A stretch of 7,121 nt of DNA, from positions 1 through 7,121 of the forward strand of contig JAKEEJ010000174.1 of assembly GCA_022616655.1 (NCBI GenBank), written 5' to 3'. The position numbers and the translations under genes are program-made. The notes below the pieces were generated by a model, which worked only from the letters and a program-made list of their open reading frames with translations, ran no database searches and was not told the origin of the DNA. Each line of letters opens with the position of its first letter. The first letter of the stretch is position 1. Below are positions 1 through 6,422 of the stretch, piece after piece. Source of the DNA: Nevskiales bacterium. Lineage in GTDB: Bacteria > Pseudomonadota > Gammaproteobacteria > Nevskiales > Nevskiaceae.

Positions 1-956
1 ATCAGGACCAGTTCACGGGAGACCACCGGCCAGGTGGTCTCCGGCAGCCCAATTTGTTTGGTACTCCTGGCAGCGAAGAAGCCCAGACTGCGCGCCAGCA
101 GTTCACCGACCTCCTGGCGTAGGCTGAACCACGCCTTCGTTTCGTGGATGACCGCCTTCCCCCGCTCGCGCAGCGTGTCCAGGTCATCGGCGGCGATGGC
201 GATGCTGATCTGGGCCAGATGCAGGGCATCCCCGGCGTTGATCTCGCTCAATGCCTTGCGGCAGTCGGCGATGCGCTGCACCGAACGGCTGTCCTCGCCG
301 CGCACGCCCGACAGATGCACGTCGTAAGCTTGAATGATGCCTTCCAGCGCGTCGATGGCAGCGTTGCGTTCGTAGGTTTTCGGGATGTCTACCGCCAGCG
401 CCAGGGGAAAGTTGAGCCGCAGCAGCGGCGGCAATGGCCGGAAGAAGTTCCAGGCCGAGGGCGCAAACTCGTAGCTGTTGAGCAGCGCCCACAGCGGACG
501 GCCACCCGGTCGTCCCACCGGCGCCAGATGCCAGAAGGGAGCATCCCGGATTTCATATTTGCCGTTGAACAGCGCCGGCCATGCCCCCTCCACCACCGGG
601 GTGTCGAAGGACGAGGCCATGCCGCCCGCCAGCGCCCGCGGATTCTGGTCACTCCAGACCGCCATGCCACACAGGGCGCGCTGGTATTCGGCGCTGTCGT
701 CGAGCTGCTCGTAGTGACGGCGGTATTCCATGAGCAGGGTTGCCCGCTGCGGATCGCCGGTTTCCTTCGCGCTACGGCTGAGCGTGTTGATCTTCTCGTC
801 GAGCGTGGCCGGCATCTGCCAGCACACAAAGCGCGCCGGGACATTCAACGTCCGCAGCCAGGTCGAGAAACGCGCCTGAAGCGACTGCACGCCTTCTTCG
901 GTCGCGTGCAGCATGATGTCGAAGGGGTCGATCAGAAACGTCCGCACGTCAGTCAT
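1..956 (-). CDS. VirB4/TraE-like T4SS protein, N-terminal part (runs off the window edge)
   Basis: Reading the minus strand from ATG 956-954 gives 318 codons without a stop down to base 3, so the gene continues beyond base 1. AGAGG lies 6 nt before the ATG (963-967). The start overlaps the end of the PrgI-like gene by 8 nt (ATGACTGA), a sign of translational coupling. The protein begins MTDVRTFLIDPFDI, has no signal peptide or membrane segment, and has an N-terminal stretch (about 15-50, EEGVQSLQ...WLRTLNVPARFVCWQMP) and a later helical part (about 240-318) that resemble the N-terminal domain of CagE/TrbE/VirB4 proteins. The family energises pilus assembly and transfer by ATP hydrolysis at the inner face of the membrane. 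Walker A and B motifs would lie outside the window, so ATPase identity is not seen directly. The call rests on position right after a PrgI-like gene plus the N-terminal pattern; another cytoplasmic T4SS protein is possible. Confidence 0.66.
   Translation of the reverse strand, partial: MTDVRTFLIDPFDIMLHATEEGVQSLQARFSTWLRTLNVPARFVCWQMPATLDEKINTLSRSAKETGDPQRATLLMEYRRHYEQLDDSAEYQRALCGMAVWSDQNPRALAGGMASSFDTPVVEGAWPALFNGKYEIRDAPFWHLAPVGRPGGRPLWALLNSYEFAPSAWNFFRPLPPLLRLNFPLALAVDIPKTYERNAAIDALEGIIQAYDVHLSGVRGEDSRSVQRIADCRKALSEINAGDALHLAQISIAIAADDLDTLRERGKAVIHETKAWFSLRQEVGELLARSLGFFAARSTKQIGLPETTWPVVSRELVL
18..42. repeat. Perfect 10-bp inverted repeat inside the VirB4-like gene
   Basis: GGAGACCACC (18-27) and GGTGGTCTCC (33-42) are exact reverse complements around a 5-nt spacer. 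It lies within coding sequence, has no adjacent T-run, and may be a chance result of GC-rich codons. Confidence 0.4.
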
Positions 957-1416
957 GCGGCGCCTCTTTCATCGGTGAATCGACAAAGACCAGCCCATCT
1001 GTCTCCTGGGCATGGGCGAAGGTGATCCACTCGCGCAGGTCGATGTCCAGGTCGGGGGTCGGCGGCGCAAAGACCCGCGCCCCGTCCAACCGCACCAGCT
1101 CCACCGGCAGTTCCAGCGCCTCCGCCAACTGCCCGATGGGACTGCGGGGATGTCTGGCGGCGGCCAGCAGCAGCGATCCGCGCAGGCGGTAAATCAGCCG
1201 CTCCCACAGTGGGATGCCGCCGTGCAGCCCGGTCAGGACGACGATGAGTAACGCCGTGACGACGGCGACCGGGATCGACCAGCCGGGCACCGCCAGGTTG
1301 AAAACCGTGTAGGTCATCCCGCCGCCCACCCCGCCCAGCAGCAGGCGCTTGAACGGGATACCAAACAAGCCCTTCTCGTCACGTAACAGGATGTGGGATT
1401 TGAAATCCGCTGCCAT
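949..1416 (-). CDS. PrgI/VirB3-like membrane protein of the T4SS
   Basis: 155 residues from ATG 1416-1414. An in-frame start at 1482 would add 22 residues, but the internal ATG has a strong GGAGG (1423-1427) 6 nt ahead, and the extension is Arg-rich with no clear role. The start chosen gives MAADFKSHILLRDEKGLFGI, then two hydrophobic helices at about 24-42 and 46-64 with a short Pro-Gly turn between them. A basic stretch (WERLIYRLRG, 71-80) and a soluble tail of about 75 residues follow. Two N-terminal helices and a place directly upstream of a VirB4-like gene are the hallmarks of PrgI/VirB3 proteins, which anchor the VirB4 motor to the membrane. The tail is longer than in a minimal VirB3 and resembles the larger PrgI type of Gram-positive conjugation clusters. 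The stop overlaps the next gene by 8 nt. The family call is by topology and context rather than a diagnostic motif. Confidence 0.68.
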   Translation of the reverse strand: MAADFKSHILLRDEKGLFGIPFKRLLLGGVGGGMTYTVFNLAVPGWSIPVAVVTALLIVVLTGLHGGIPLWERLIYRLRGSLLLAAARHPRSPIGQLAEALELPVELVRLDGARVFAPPTPDLDIDLREWITFAHAQETDGLVFVDSPMKEAPHD

Positions 1417-1442
1417 ACGGGTCCTCCCTTGAACTGAGAAAT

Positions 1443-1466
1443 GGCGGGGTGCGACTAACCCCCGCC
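1443..1466 (-). terminator. GC hairpin between pilin and PrgI-like genes (attenuator or 3' stabiliser)
   Basis: On the minus strand GGCGGGG and CCCCGCC form a perfect 7-bp, all-GC stem around a 10-nt loop. It starts 16 nt after the pilin stop and ends before the PrgI-like ribosome site. It is followed by ATTTCT rather than a U-run, so full termination is unlikely. A partial terminator or an mRNA-stabilising hairpin that raises pilin output relative to downstream genes is the likelier role (inference). Confidence 0.5.
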
Positions 1467-1482
1467 GAACGGCCTGGCGCAA

Positions 1483-1722
1483 TCAGGCAAAGGAAATGAG
1501 CGTGGTCACGCTCGAAGCGAAGATGACGAAGATCAAGCCCATCACCACCTGGTTGGCGGCTTTGGGATTGTCCCGCTTCCAGTCCCCGATCAAGGGCCAG
1601 CTCGACCCCATGTACATCACGCCCAGCCCGATGAAGCCGATCACGGCGATCAGCGGTGCGATGGTCTGCGCAGCGGTCTGCACATCCCCGAAAAACTGCT
1701 CAATGGCTGTAGACAGATCCAA
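1483..1722 (-). CDS. VirB2/TrbC-like pilin subunit, TTG start
   Basis: 79 residues. The frame is open to a start at 1866, but the upstream 48 codons are Pro/Ala/His-rich and not signal-peptide-like. A perfect AGGAGG (1731-1736) stands 8 nt before an in-frame TTG (1722-1720), so I place the start there. The product starts MDLSTAIEQFFGDVQTAAQT and has two hydrophobic helices, about 21-40 and 57-77. They are joined by a short polar, basic loop (GDWKRDNPKAANQ, 46-58), and the protein ends almost directly after helix 2. This size and helix-loop-helix topology match VirB2/TrbC pilins, which polymerise into the conjugative pilus or line the channel. A cleavable leader, usual in proteobacterial VirB2, is not visible. 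It is the first gene after a terminator and is followed by a GC hairpin, which fits a highly expressed subunit. A generic small two-TM T4SS protein is the alternative. Confidence 0.7.
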   Translation of the reverse strand: MDLSTAIEQFFGDVQTAAQTIAPLIAVIGFIGLGVMYMGSSWPLIGDWKRDNPKAANQVVMGLIFVIFASSVTTLISFA

Positions 1723-1730
1723 AGGTGTTT

Positions 1731-1736
1731 CCTCCT
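1731..1736 (-). promoter_or_regulatory. Ribosome binding site that fixes the pilin start
   Basis: AGGAGG on the minus strand, 8 nt upstream of TTG 1722-1720. No ATG or GTG lies at a suitable distance downstream in the pilin frame, so this site is the main reason for choosing the 79-residue product over the 127-residue open frame. Confidence 0.7.
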
Positions 1737-1738
1737 CG

Positions 1739-1758
1739 ATAGCGAGTCGACTCGTTAT
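1739..1758. promoter_or_regulatory. 20-bp near-perfect palindrome upstream of the pilin RBS (candidate operator)
   Basis: ATAGCGAGTCGACTCGTTAT is symmetric about its centre with one mismatched pair (1742/1755). The central 12 bp, CGAGTCGACTCG, are perfectly palindromic. It ends 2 nt before the RBS stretch of the pilin gene. A loop-free dyad is typical of a dimeric repressor site. As RNA it could fold into a short hairpin with a UCGA tetraloop next to the RBS. Either reading implies control of the pilin unit, but no regulator gene is visible here. Confidence 0.5.
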
Positions 1759-1807
1759 GGATAGGTTGGCCGGGTGGGAGGCGGCAGGCGGGCCGTCCGT
1801 GGGTGCG

Positions 1808-1820
1808 CCATGACACATGG
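1808..1820. repeat. 13-bp dyad CCATG-ACA-CATGG in the pilin leader
   Basis: Two perfect 5-bp arms separated by 3 bp, about 86 bp upstream of the pilin start. It is short enough to occur by chance but lies in a non-coding leader that also holds a stronger palindrome. It could be a second regulator site. Confidence 0.25.
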
Positions 1821-1941
1821 GGGTCGCATCGCGCTGCTTACCTGCGTGGAGGGGGTCATCTGGCACGGTTGGGATCGCCGCTGCCGCCTCGTTCCCTGAC
1901 CCTTTCAGCGTAGCCGATGGCGGCCTTCAAAGGAGGCGAGG

Positions 1942-1997
1942 ATTACAGTTTTCGGCTGTAGGATTGCGGGGTTGCCATGAAAAATTACAGGTTTTAG
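1942..1997. repeat. ATTACAG repeats upstream of the pilin unit
   Basis: On the plus strand ATTACAGTTTTCGG (1942-1955) and ATTACAGGTTTTAG (1984-1997) share the seven-base core ATTACAG and a T-run, 42 bp apart, close to four helical turns. An inverted CTGTA follows the first copy (1956-1960), making a 5-bp dyad TACAG-N7-CTGTA. The setting, just downstream of a terminator, would suit activator or repressor half-sites (inference). Confidence 0.3.
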
Positions 1998-2003
1998 AGC
2001 CAC

Positions 2004-2043
2004 AAAAAACGCCCCCTGCCCTTTCTCACCGGCAGGAGGCGTT
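2004..2043 (-). terminator. Rho-independent terminator after the bitopic protein gene
   Basis: On the minus strand AACGCCTCCTGCC and GGCAGGGGGCGTT form a 13-bp stem with one G-U pair and a 10-nt loop, followed by six T residues (2009-2004, two of them shared with the stem). It begins 18 nt after the TAG of the 570-residue gene. There is no T-run on the other side, so it acts only on minus-strand transcription. It separates the VirB6-like unit from the pilin unit. Confidence 0.9.
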
Positions 2044-2061
2044 CTATGCTGCGAGCATACC

Positions 2062-3774
2062 CTATCGCTGGCGTGTGAGTTGGATGGCAAACCGGGTGCT
2101 GCCCGCCTGGAGCGCGGCGTAAGGTTCATCCACCCAGTACCAGACCAGCGTCAGGTTCACCGCCTGTTCCGGCAGCAGGTCGAAGGGCGGCATCCCCTCC
2201 GCCGGGTTACGTGGGCCGGGCGGATCGGGCGCATAGCCCAATGAGAGCCAGATGTCGTCCGGCGTAAAATGCACCGTCGTGGACTGACCGTTGTAAATCC
2301 GCAGCCGCGTCGTGATCTGCCCCTCAATCGTCGTCACGCTCACCAGCCGCACATCGATCCCGTCGTACTGCACCGCCAATTCCGGCGCGGAAAGCGTCAA
2401 GCGGAAAGACACCGCCTGCCCGCTGCCATCGGTAATGACCAACCGCCCACCGGGAAAGTCAGCGGGGACGAGATAGCCGACCGAGGCCGGGATCACGGCA
2501 AAAGCGGGTATGTCCAGCGGCAGCGCCCCGTACCCGGCAGGGTCGAGCGCACTCGCGTTGGACAGATAAACCTGCCCACCTGCATCATAGACTTCCATTC
2601 GCCACAATGACGTGTCCAGGCCATCGGCGCCGGCATGGACATCGAAGTCGAACACCAGAACTTGCTGTCCGGCGGGCAGATCGGGGGTGTCTGTCACCGT
2701 TTGTACATTCCGCAGGACAATCGCTACCTCGTCTCCAAGCGAAAGCGAGTCCCCCACCTGCCCTTCCTGGACATTGAGGCTCAGCCCGACCAGCTCGCCG
2801 CCGCGCGACAGTTCCTGGTCGGGTGGATAAGTCGCGGTAATGAGCGTGCGTGTCGCCGTTGGCAGACCATCATCATCGGTCTCTCCGATCAACAGCAGCA
2901 CTAAACCCGGTCCCACCTGGCGAAAGATGCGGGTATCGCTGCGGCGCACCTCCGACTTCGCCGCGAACTCGTAGCGCAGGATCGCGCCGGTGTTCATCGT
3001 CAGGTTGAAAATCGCACCTTCTTGCATCGCATTGAACCAGGCGGCGTTCTCCTCCGACCAGGGGATACCGATCACCGGGCGCACCGACATGCCGTTGACG
3101 AAGGAGGCGATGTCGGGATTGGGGTCGTAGTTCCATTCGGCAGCCCGCACCACCCGGCGCTGCACCACCCACACGCGCGGCGGCGCGTTCCCATCGGGCA
3201 GGACCACCTGCAAATTGACCGGGTAAGCGACCGCGCGCGCCGAGTCGCCGCCGGTAATCACGTCGTCCTGCGCTTCCAGCGCCAGCGGAGTCGGCGTGGG
3301 GCTGACTTCGGGGGTCGGGGTGTGGGAGGCTTCCGCCGTGACCTCCGCTTCGCCCGAACGCGACCCATCGCCCAGCAGCCGCGCCAAGAGGAAGATCACA
3401 AAAATCAGCGCCAGCAGCGCGAGTGCCATTATCACTTTCGGCGAGGGTTTGCCGCCCGCCGCCGTGCTGCCGTCTTCGACCAGATCGGGGATTTCGTTCT
3501 CCCGCGCCGCGTCTTGTACCCGCGCCGGGGTGCGCGCCCAACGCGACCCGACCGGCACCAGCGCCGACTCCGCGTAGCGGCGCAGCAGCTCGGCGGCCAC
3601 CTGCCGCTCCAGCGCGTCGGAGCCAATCGCCCCGGCATTGCGGACTTCACGGTCATAAGCGGCGCGGTATGCTCGCTGGCGGTCAGTGGGCACTAATTCC
3701 CACAACGCCTGCAATTCCGCCAGTGAAAGCTGCTGAAGTTCGTCTACCGTGTGATAGCGCAACTGCTCGATCAT
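2062..3774 (-). CDS. Bitopic T4SS-associated protein with degenerate sortase-like and DUF4352-like domains
   Basis: 570 residues from ATG 3774-3772, overlapping the VirB6-like stop by 4 nt (ATGA), so translation is probably coupled. Layout: cytoplasmic, charged helical domain (1-110); one membrane helix (about 114-134); Thr/Pro linker (TPTPEVSPTPTP, 152-163); then an extracytoplasmic beta-rich part. Residues about 185-320 follow the strand pattern of sortases (GMSVRPVIGIP, then EGAIFNL, ILRYEF, SDTRIF, GLVLLLIGE, TRTLITATY). The TLxTC position reads LLLIGE, the protein has no cysteine at all, and this region has no histidine, so it cannot be an active sortase. Residues about 320-462 and 463-568 resemble two Ig-like DUF4352-type domains. 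The topology (short inside, large outside) equals that of VirB8/TcpC scaffolds, and its place beside VirB6 fits such a role. The gene is real; the domain names are pattern-based inference. Confidence 0.75.
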   Translation of the reverse strand: MIEQLRYHTVDELQQLSLAELQALWELVPTDRQRAYRAAYDREVRNAGAIGSDALERQVAAELLRRYAESALVPVGSRWARTPARVQDAARENEIPDLVEDGSTAAGGKPSPKVIMALALLALIFVIFLLARLLGDGSRSGEAEVTAEASHTPTPEVSPTPTPLALEAQDDVITGGDSARAVAYPVNLQVVLPDGNAPPRVWVVQRRVVRAAEWNYDPNPDIASFVNGMSVRPVIGIPWSEENAAWFNAMQEGAIFNLTMNTGAILRYEFAAKSEVRRSDTRIFRQVGPGLVLLLIGETDDDGLPTATRTLITATYPPDQELSRGGELVGLSLNVQEGQVGDSLSLGDEVAIVLRNVQTVTDTPDLPAGQQVLVFDFDVHAGADGLDTSLWRMEVYDAGGQVYLSNASALDPAGYGALPLDIPAFAVIPASVGYLVPADFPGGRLVITDGSGQAVSFRLTLSAPELAVQYDGIDVRLVSVTTIEGQITTRLRIYNGQSTTVHFTPDDIWLSLGYAPDPPGPRNPAEGMPPFDLLPEQAVNLTLVWYWVDEPYAALQAGSTRFAIQLTRQR

Positions 3775-6404
3775 CCCTTACCGCCCCCCGTGATGCTGCC
3801 ACTGCCGCCCAATGCGGACTGTTTCTTCATGGCCGCGTCGTAGTCGTCGCCCGCGCCGGTCGGCGCGTTGACCGCAATCGCCGGCTGGACGGTCACACTC
3901 GGCTCAACTATCACCAGCGGCTGTGACGCCTCCACCGGCACGCGCACCGCGCCGAAAGCGGTGATCTCCGGCGGCAGCATCTGCGCCGAGTGTTCCAGCC
4001 TGTCCACCTCATCGCGCGCCTTGAGCCACGAGACGTTCTGCGTGGTCTGCACCTGCTTGTCCAGCAGCTCGCGGGTTTCCGGCTGCAGCTTGCCTTCCGG
4101 CGAGGTCTGCACCTCACGCACGACCTGCTCGGTCTGCTGCGGAGTCAGCCCGAGTTTCAATGCCTGATCGAGGAACAGGCCGAAACGCGCCAGGTCACGC
4201 TGCACCGGTGAGCCACTACCCTCTTGGGGTGTCACCCCCAGCACCTGCGCCATGCGATCCGCCACCTGAAGATGATTCACGCCGGCATTCTGCGGCTGAC
4301 CGGATCCTTCGCGTTCGTTTCGCACCTGCCCCACCACGTCCGCCATCACCCCGGCGACGTTAGGAATACCGGCGACCCGGAGCTGGCCGACCATCATCTG
4401 CGCCTGCGCCGCCCGCGCCAACAGATCGGCGGCAGCTTCCAGACGCGCTGCCACCTGTCCCAGGCGACCCGCATCCTGCTGCCCGTCTTCCTTGAGCATC
4501 CCACCCAGCGGCGAATGGGCGCCCGTGTGAGCGCGCATCACGTCCGAGATGTGCTGCTCCATCTCCTCGCCCTGCATCTCGGCGGCATAGTCGCTGCGCT
4601 GCTGGCGGCGCTCTTCATTCCGATTATCTTCGCTGTCCGTCACCGGCAGCGGCGCGAGCGGGGTAAACGTCCCCATGCGCCAGCGCGCCGGGCTGACGCC
4701 GCCCACCGGCAGCAGCTCGCCGTCTTCGCCCTCGACGAATTCGGGATCACCGGCACGCATTCCACGCTGGCCGCGCCGCGCGCCGCGCGGCAGTGTCCAC
4801 TTCTCTAGACTATCGCCCACTGCCGGGACGAGCATGGGACGGTTGACCACCTGACCCTGTTCGTTGTACTCCGCTTTCGCCGGGTCACGGTCGCTCAAGA
4901 GCCGGGCGCCCACCAGCGGGCCGGTGACTCGTCCGACCAACGGTACGTTACGCGCCACCTGGCGGGTGATGCCCCCTTCGGTGAACTGTTCTGCCGCTTC
5001 GCCCAGCGGCGTGTTGCGCGCCCCCGGCAGATAGGCCAGCGTCCGCGCTGCGCCGCTCAGGGTCTGTGAACCGCCCAAGGTCACACCTGCCGCCTGGGCC
5101 ATCGTCGCCCCACGATTGAGCGCCGTCATGCCGGCCATCGCACTGGAACCCACCGTGACCGCCGCGCCGGCGGCTAAAGCACCCACACCGGCGGTCGCCA
5201 GCGCTGCCGTGCCCGGCGCGACCAGCACGCCACCGGTGGCCTGACCCATCGCATTGAACAGCCGGTTGAGCGCGTTCCAGACCGCCTTCACGCCCGACCA
5301 GAGTACGATCAGCATGAAGACCAGGCAGATCAAGCCGATGCCCAGCGTTACGATGCCGCTGCCCGAAGCCGTGCCTGCCAGGAAGAAGGCCACCACCAGC
5401 GACTGCACCAGGGCGATCACCACCGTCTGCACGATCAGTTCAATCCATTGATCCACAATGGAACGGGCGATGACCTCAGTTTTCTTGAAGAAGGCAAACA
5501 GGATTGCCAGGCTGAAGGACAGGAAGGTGATGCCCATCGCAATCGTGATGAGCAGGTACACCATCTGCTCGACCACGCCGAACAGCACCAGCGGCCAGGC
5601 GGTCAACATGCGGCCATGCGCCGAGGCGGCCATGGCAATCGAGGCCGCCCGTTCGTCGTCATCCATCTCGTCGAAATAATAGGGTGAGCGTGTGACATCG
5701 AAATACGAACCGTCGAAATACCACTCTTGCGGCACCGGGCTGATGTACGCGCCGGTGATGGGATTGAGCAGACGGGCTGGACAGCCGGGCGAGAAGACCG
5801 GATAGGGATAGCCCATCACGTCAGGACCGTCGGCGCGCAGATAGGCCAGTGCCACGTCCAGCCCGTCAATGCCACCCGGCCCGGTCGCACCGGGCAGGTA
5901 GACGCCCAGATAATCGCATAGCGGCCCCAACGCCAGATCGGTCGTCTCGACCTGATCGAGCGAGCCAAAGGTCGCCCCCATATTGTCCTGCAACCCCTGA
6001 AGCGTGCTCAGGTAGAATCCCTGCGCAATGCCGGTGCGGAAGTCGTTCATACCGCGATACAGTGCCGGACCCAGCGTGAAGAACAGCGCCCCCGCGATGT
6101 ACCACAGGATCGCGCTGCGGAAGTTGACCACTTCCAGCCAGATGAAGGCCGCCAGCAGATAGGTCAAACCGAGAATCAGCAGCGCAATGACGAAGGCGAA
6201 GCTGACCGCCACGCTCAGGCTGGCGTTGGTCTGCGCAATCAGCGGCGCGAAGGCGTTTTCCAACAGCCACCCGTTGACCAGTTCGATGGTGTAGCCCATC
6301 ATCAGCAGGCCGCGCAGCAGGCTCCAGTGCAGCCCGGCTAGGCTCAGGATAAGGTTGTACCAGAAGGTGTCGATGGCGACCCGCAGTCCGCCGAGAATGT
6401 CCAT
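3771..6404 (-). CDS. VirB6/TrbL-like polytopic T4SS channel protein with long soluble tail
   Basis: 877 residues from ATG 6404-6402, with AGGGAG (6415-6420) 10 nt upstream, 18 nt after the lipoprotein stop. Hydrophobic helices lie near 14-38, 64-92, 97-115, 266-308 (long enough for two), 318-344 and 349-376. A glycine/alanine-rich hydrophobic stretch follows at about 392-428 (VLVAPGTAALATAGVGALAA). Between helices, residues about 116-260 form a polar loop with two cysteines (C163, C208) that could pair outside the membrane. From about 430 to 877 the protein is soluble and charged, with Gln/Glu-rich helical stretches (595-670, 735-810) and a Gly-rich end. A multi-helix core followed by a long polar tail is typical of VirB6/TrbL proteins of monoderm conjugation systems, which form the inner-membrane part of the channel. 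Sequence motifs for this family are weak, so the call is by topology, size and neighbours. Confidence 0.72.
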   Translation of the reverse strand: MDILGGLRVAIDTFWYNLILSLAGLHWSLLRGLLMMGYTIELVNGWLLENAFAPLIAQTNASLSVAVSFAFVIALLILGLTYLLAAFIWLEVVNFRSAILWYIAGALFFTLGPALYRGMNDFRTGIAQGFYLSTLQGLQDNMGATFGSLDQVETTDLALGPLCDYLGVYLPGATGPGGIDGLDVALAYLRADGPDVMGYPYPVFSPGCPARLLNPITGAYISPVPQEWYFDGSYFDVTRSPYYFDEMDDDERAASIAMAASAHGRMLTAWPLVLFGVVEQMVYLLITIAMGITFLSFSLAILFAFFKKTEVIARSIVDQWIELIVQTVVIALVQSLVVAFFLAGTASGSGIVTLGIGLICLVFMLIVLWSGVKAVWNALNRLFNAMGQATGGVLVAPGTAALATAGVGALAAGAAVTVGSSAMAGMTALNRGATMAQAAGVTLGGSQTLSGAARTLAYLPGARNTPLGEAAEQFTEGGITRQVARNVPLVGRVTGPLVGARLLSDRDPAKAEYNEQGQVVNRPMLVPAVGDSLEKWTLPRGARRGQRGMRAGDPEFVEGEDGELLPVGGVSPARWRMGTFTPLAPLPVTDSEDNRNEERRQQRSDYAAEMQGEEMEQHISDVMRAHTGAHSPLGGMLKEDGQQDAGRLGQVAARLEAAADLLARAAQAQMMVGQLRVAGIPNVAGVMADVVGQVRNEREGSGQPQNAGVNHLQVADRMAQVLGVTPQEGSGSPVQRDLARFGLFLDQALKLGLTPQQTEQVVREVQTSPEGKLQPETRELLDKQVQTTQNVSWLKARDEVDRLEHSAQMLPPEITAFGAVRVPVEASQPLVIVEPSVTVQPAIAVNAPTGAGDDYDAAMKKQSALGGSGSITGGGKG

Positions 6405-6422
6405 CGAAGCCGATCTCCCTGC

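Larger units (their letters stand above)
1723..2003 (-). other. Leader region of the pilin unit, no convincing gene
   Basis: About 280 bases lie between the terminator and the TTG start of the pilin. The half nearest the terminator (about 1930-2003) is more AT-rich than its surroundings and carries two copies of ATTACAG (1942-1948 and 1984-1990 on the plus strand) plus a CTGTA (1956-1960). The half nearest the pilin holds a 13-bp dyad at 1808-1820 and the 20-bp palindrome at 1739-1758. I see no convincing -35/-10 pair, though a promoter is expected because the terminator would stop read-through. The pilin frame is open back to 1866, but that stretch does not look like protein, and plus-strand frames here lack support. 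Confidence 0.5.

Noticed and set aside
144..1025. Plus-strand open frame of 293 codons
   Set aside because: It lies antisense to the VirB4-like and PrgI-like genes, has Arg/Gln/His-rich shadow composition, and has no recognisable domain or RBS.
1417..1482. N-terminal extension of the PrgI-like protein to a start at 1482
   Set aside because: The internal ATG at 1416 has a far better ribosome site, and the extension would cross the GC hairpin.
1889..1920. TTGAAG with a TGAAAG 17 bp away as a sigma-70 promoter (minus strand)
   Set aside because: The -10 match is poor and the -35 only partial, so it was not listed as a promoter although one is expected in this leader.
1817..2122. Plus-strand open frame of 101 codons across the leader and terminator
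   Set aside because: It crosses the terminator stem and the end of the 570-residue gene, and its composition is not protein-like. The AAAGGAGG at about 1929-1936 leads only to a six-codon frame at 1977.
1905..2129. Minus-strand open frame of 74 codons across the terminator
   Set aside because: It overlaps the end of the 570-residue gene in another frame and runs through the terminator hairpin; no RBS or domain.
3022..3926. Plus-strand frames opposite the bitopic protein gene
   Set aside because: Pro/Arg/His-rich shadows of the minus-strand gene with no motif.
4224..4808. Plus-strand open frame of 194 codons
   Set aside because: Antisense shadow of the soluble tail of the VirB6-like protein; low-complexity His/Arg/Leu composition.
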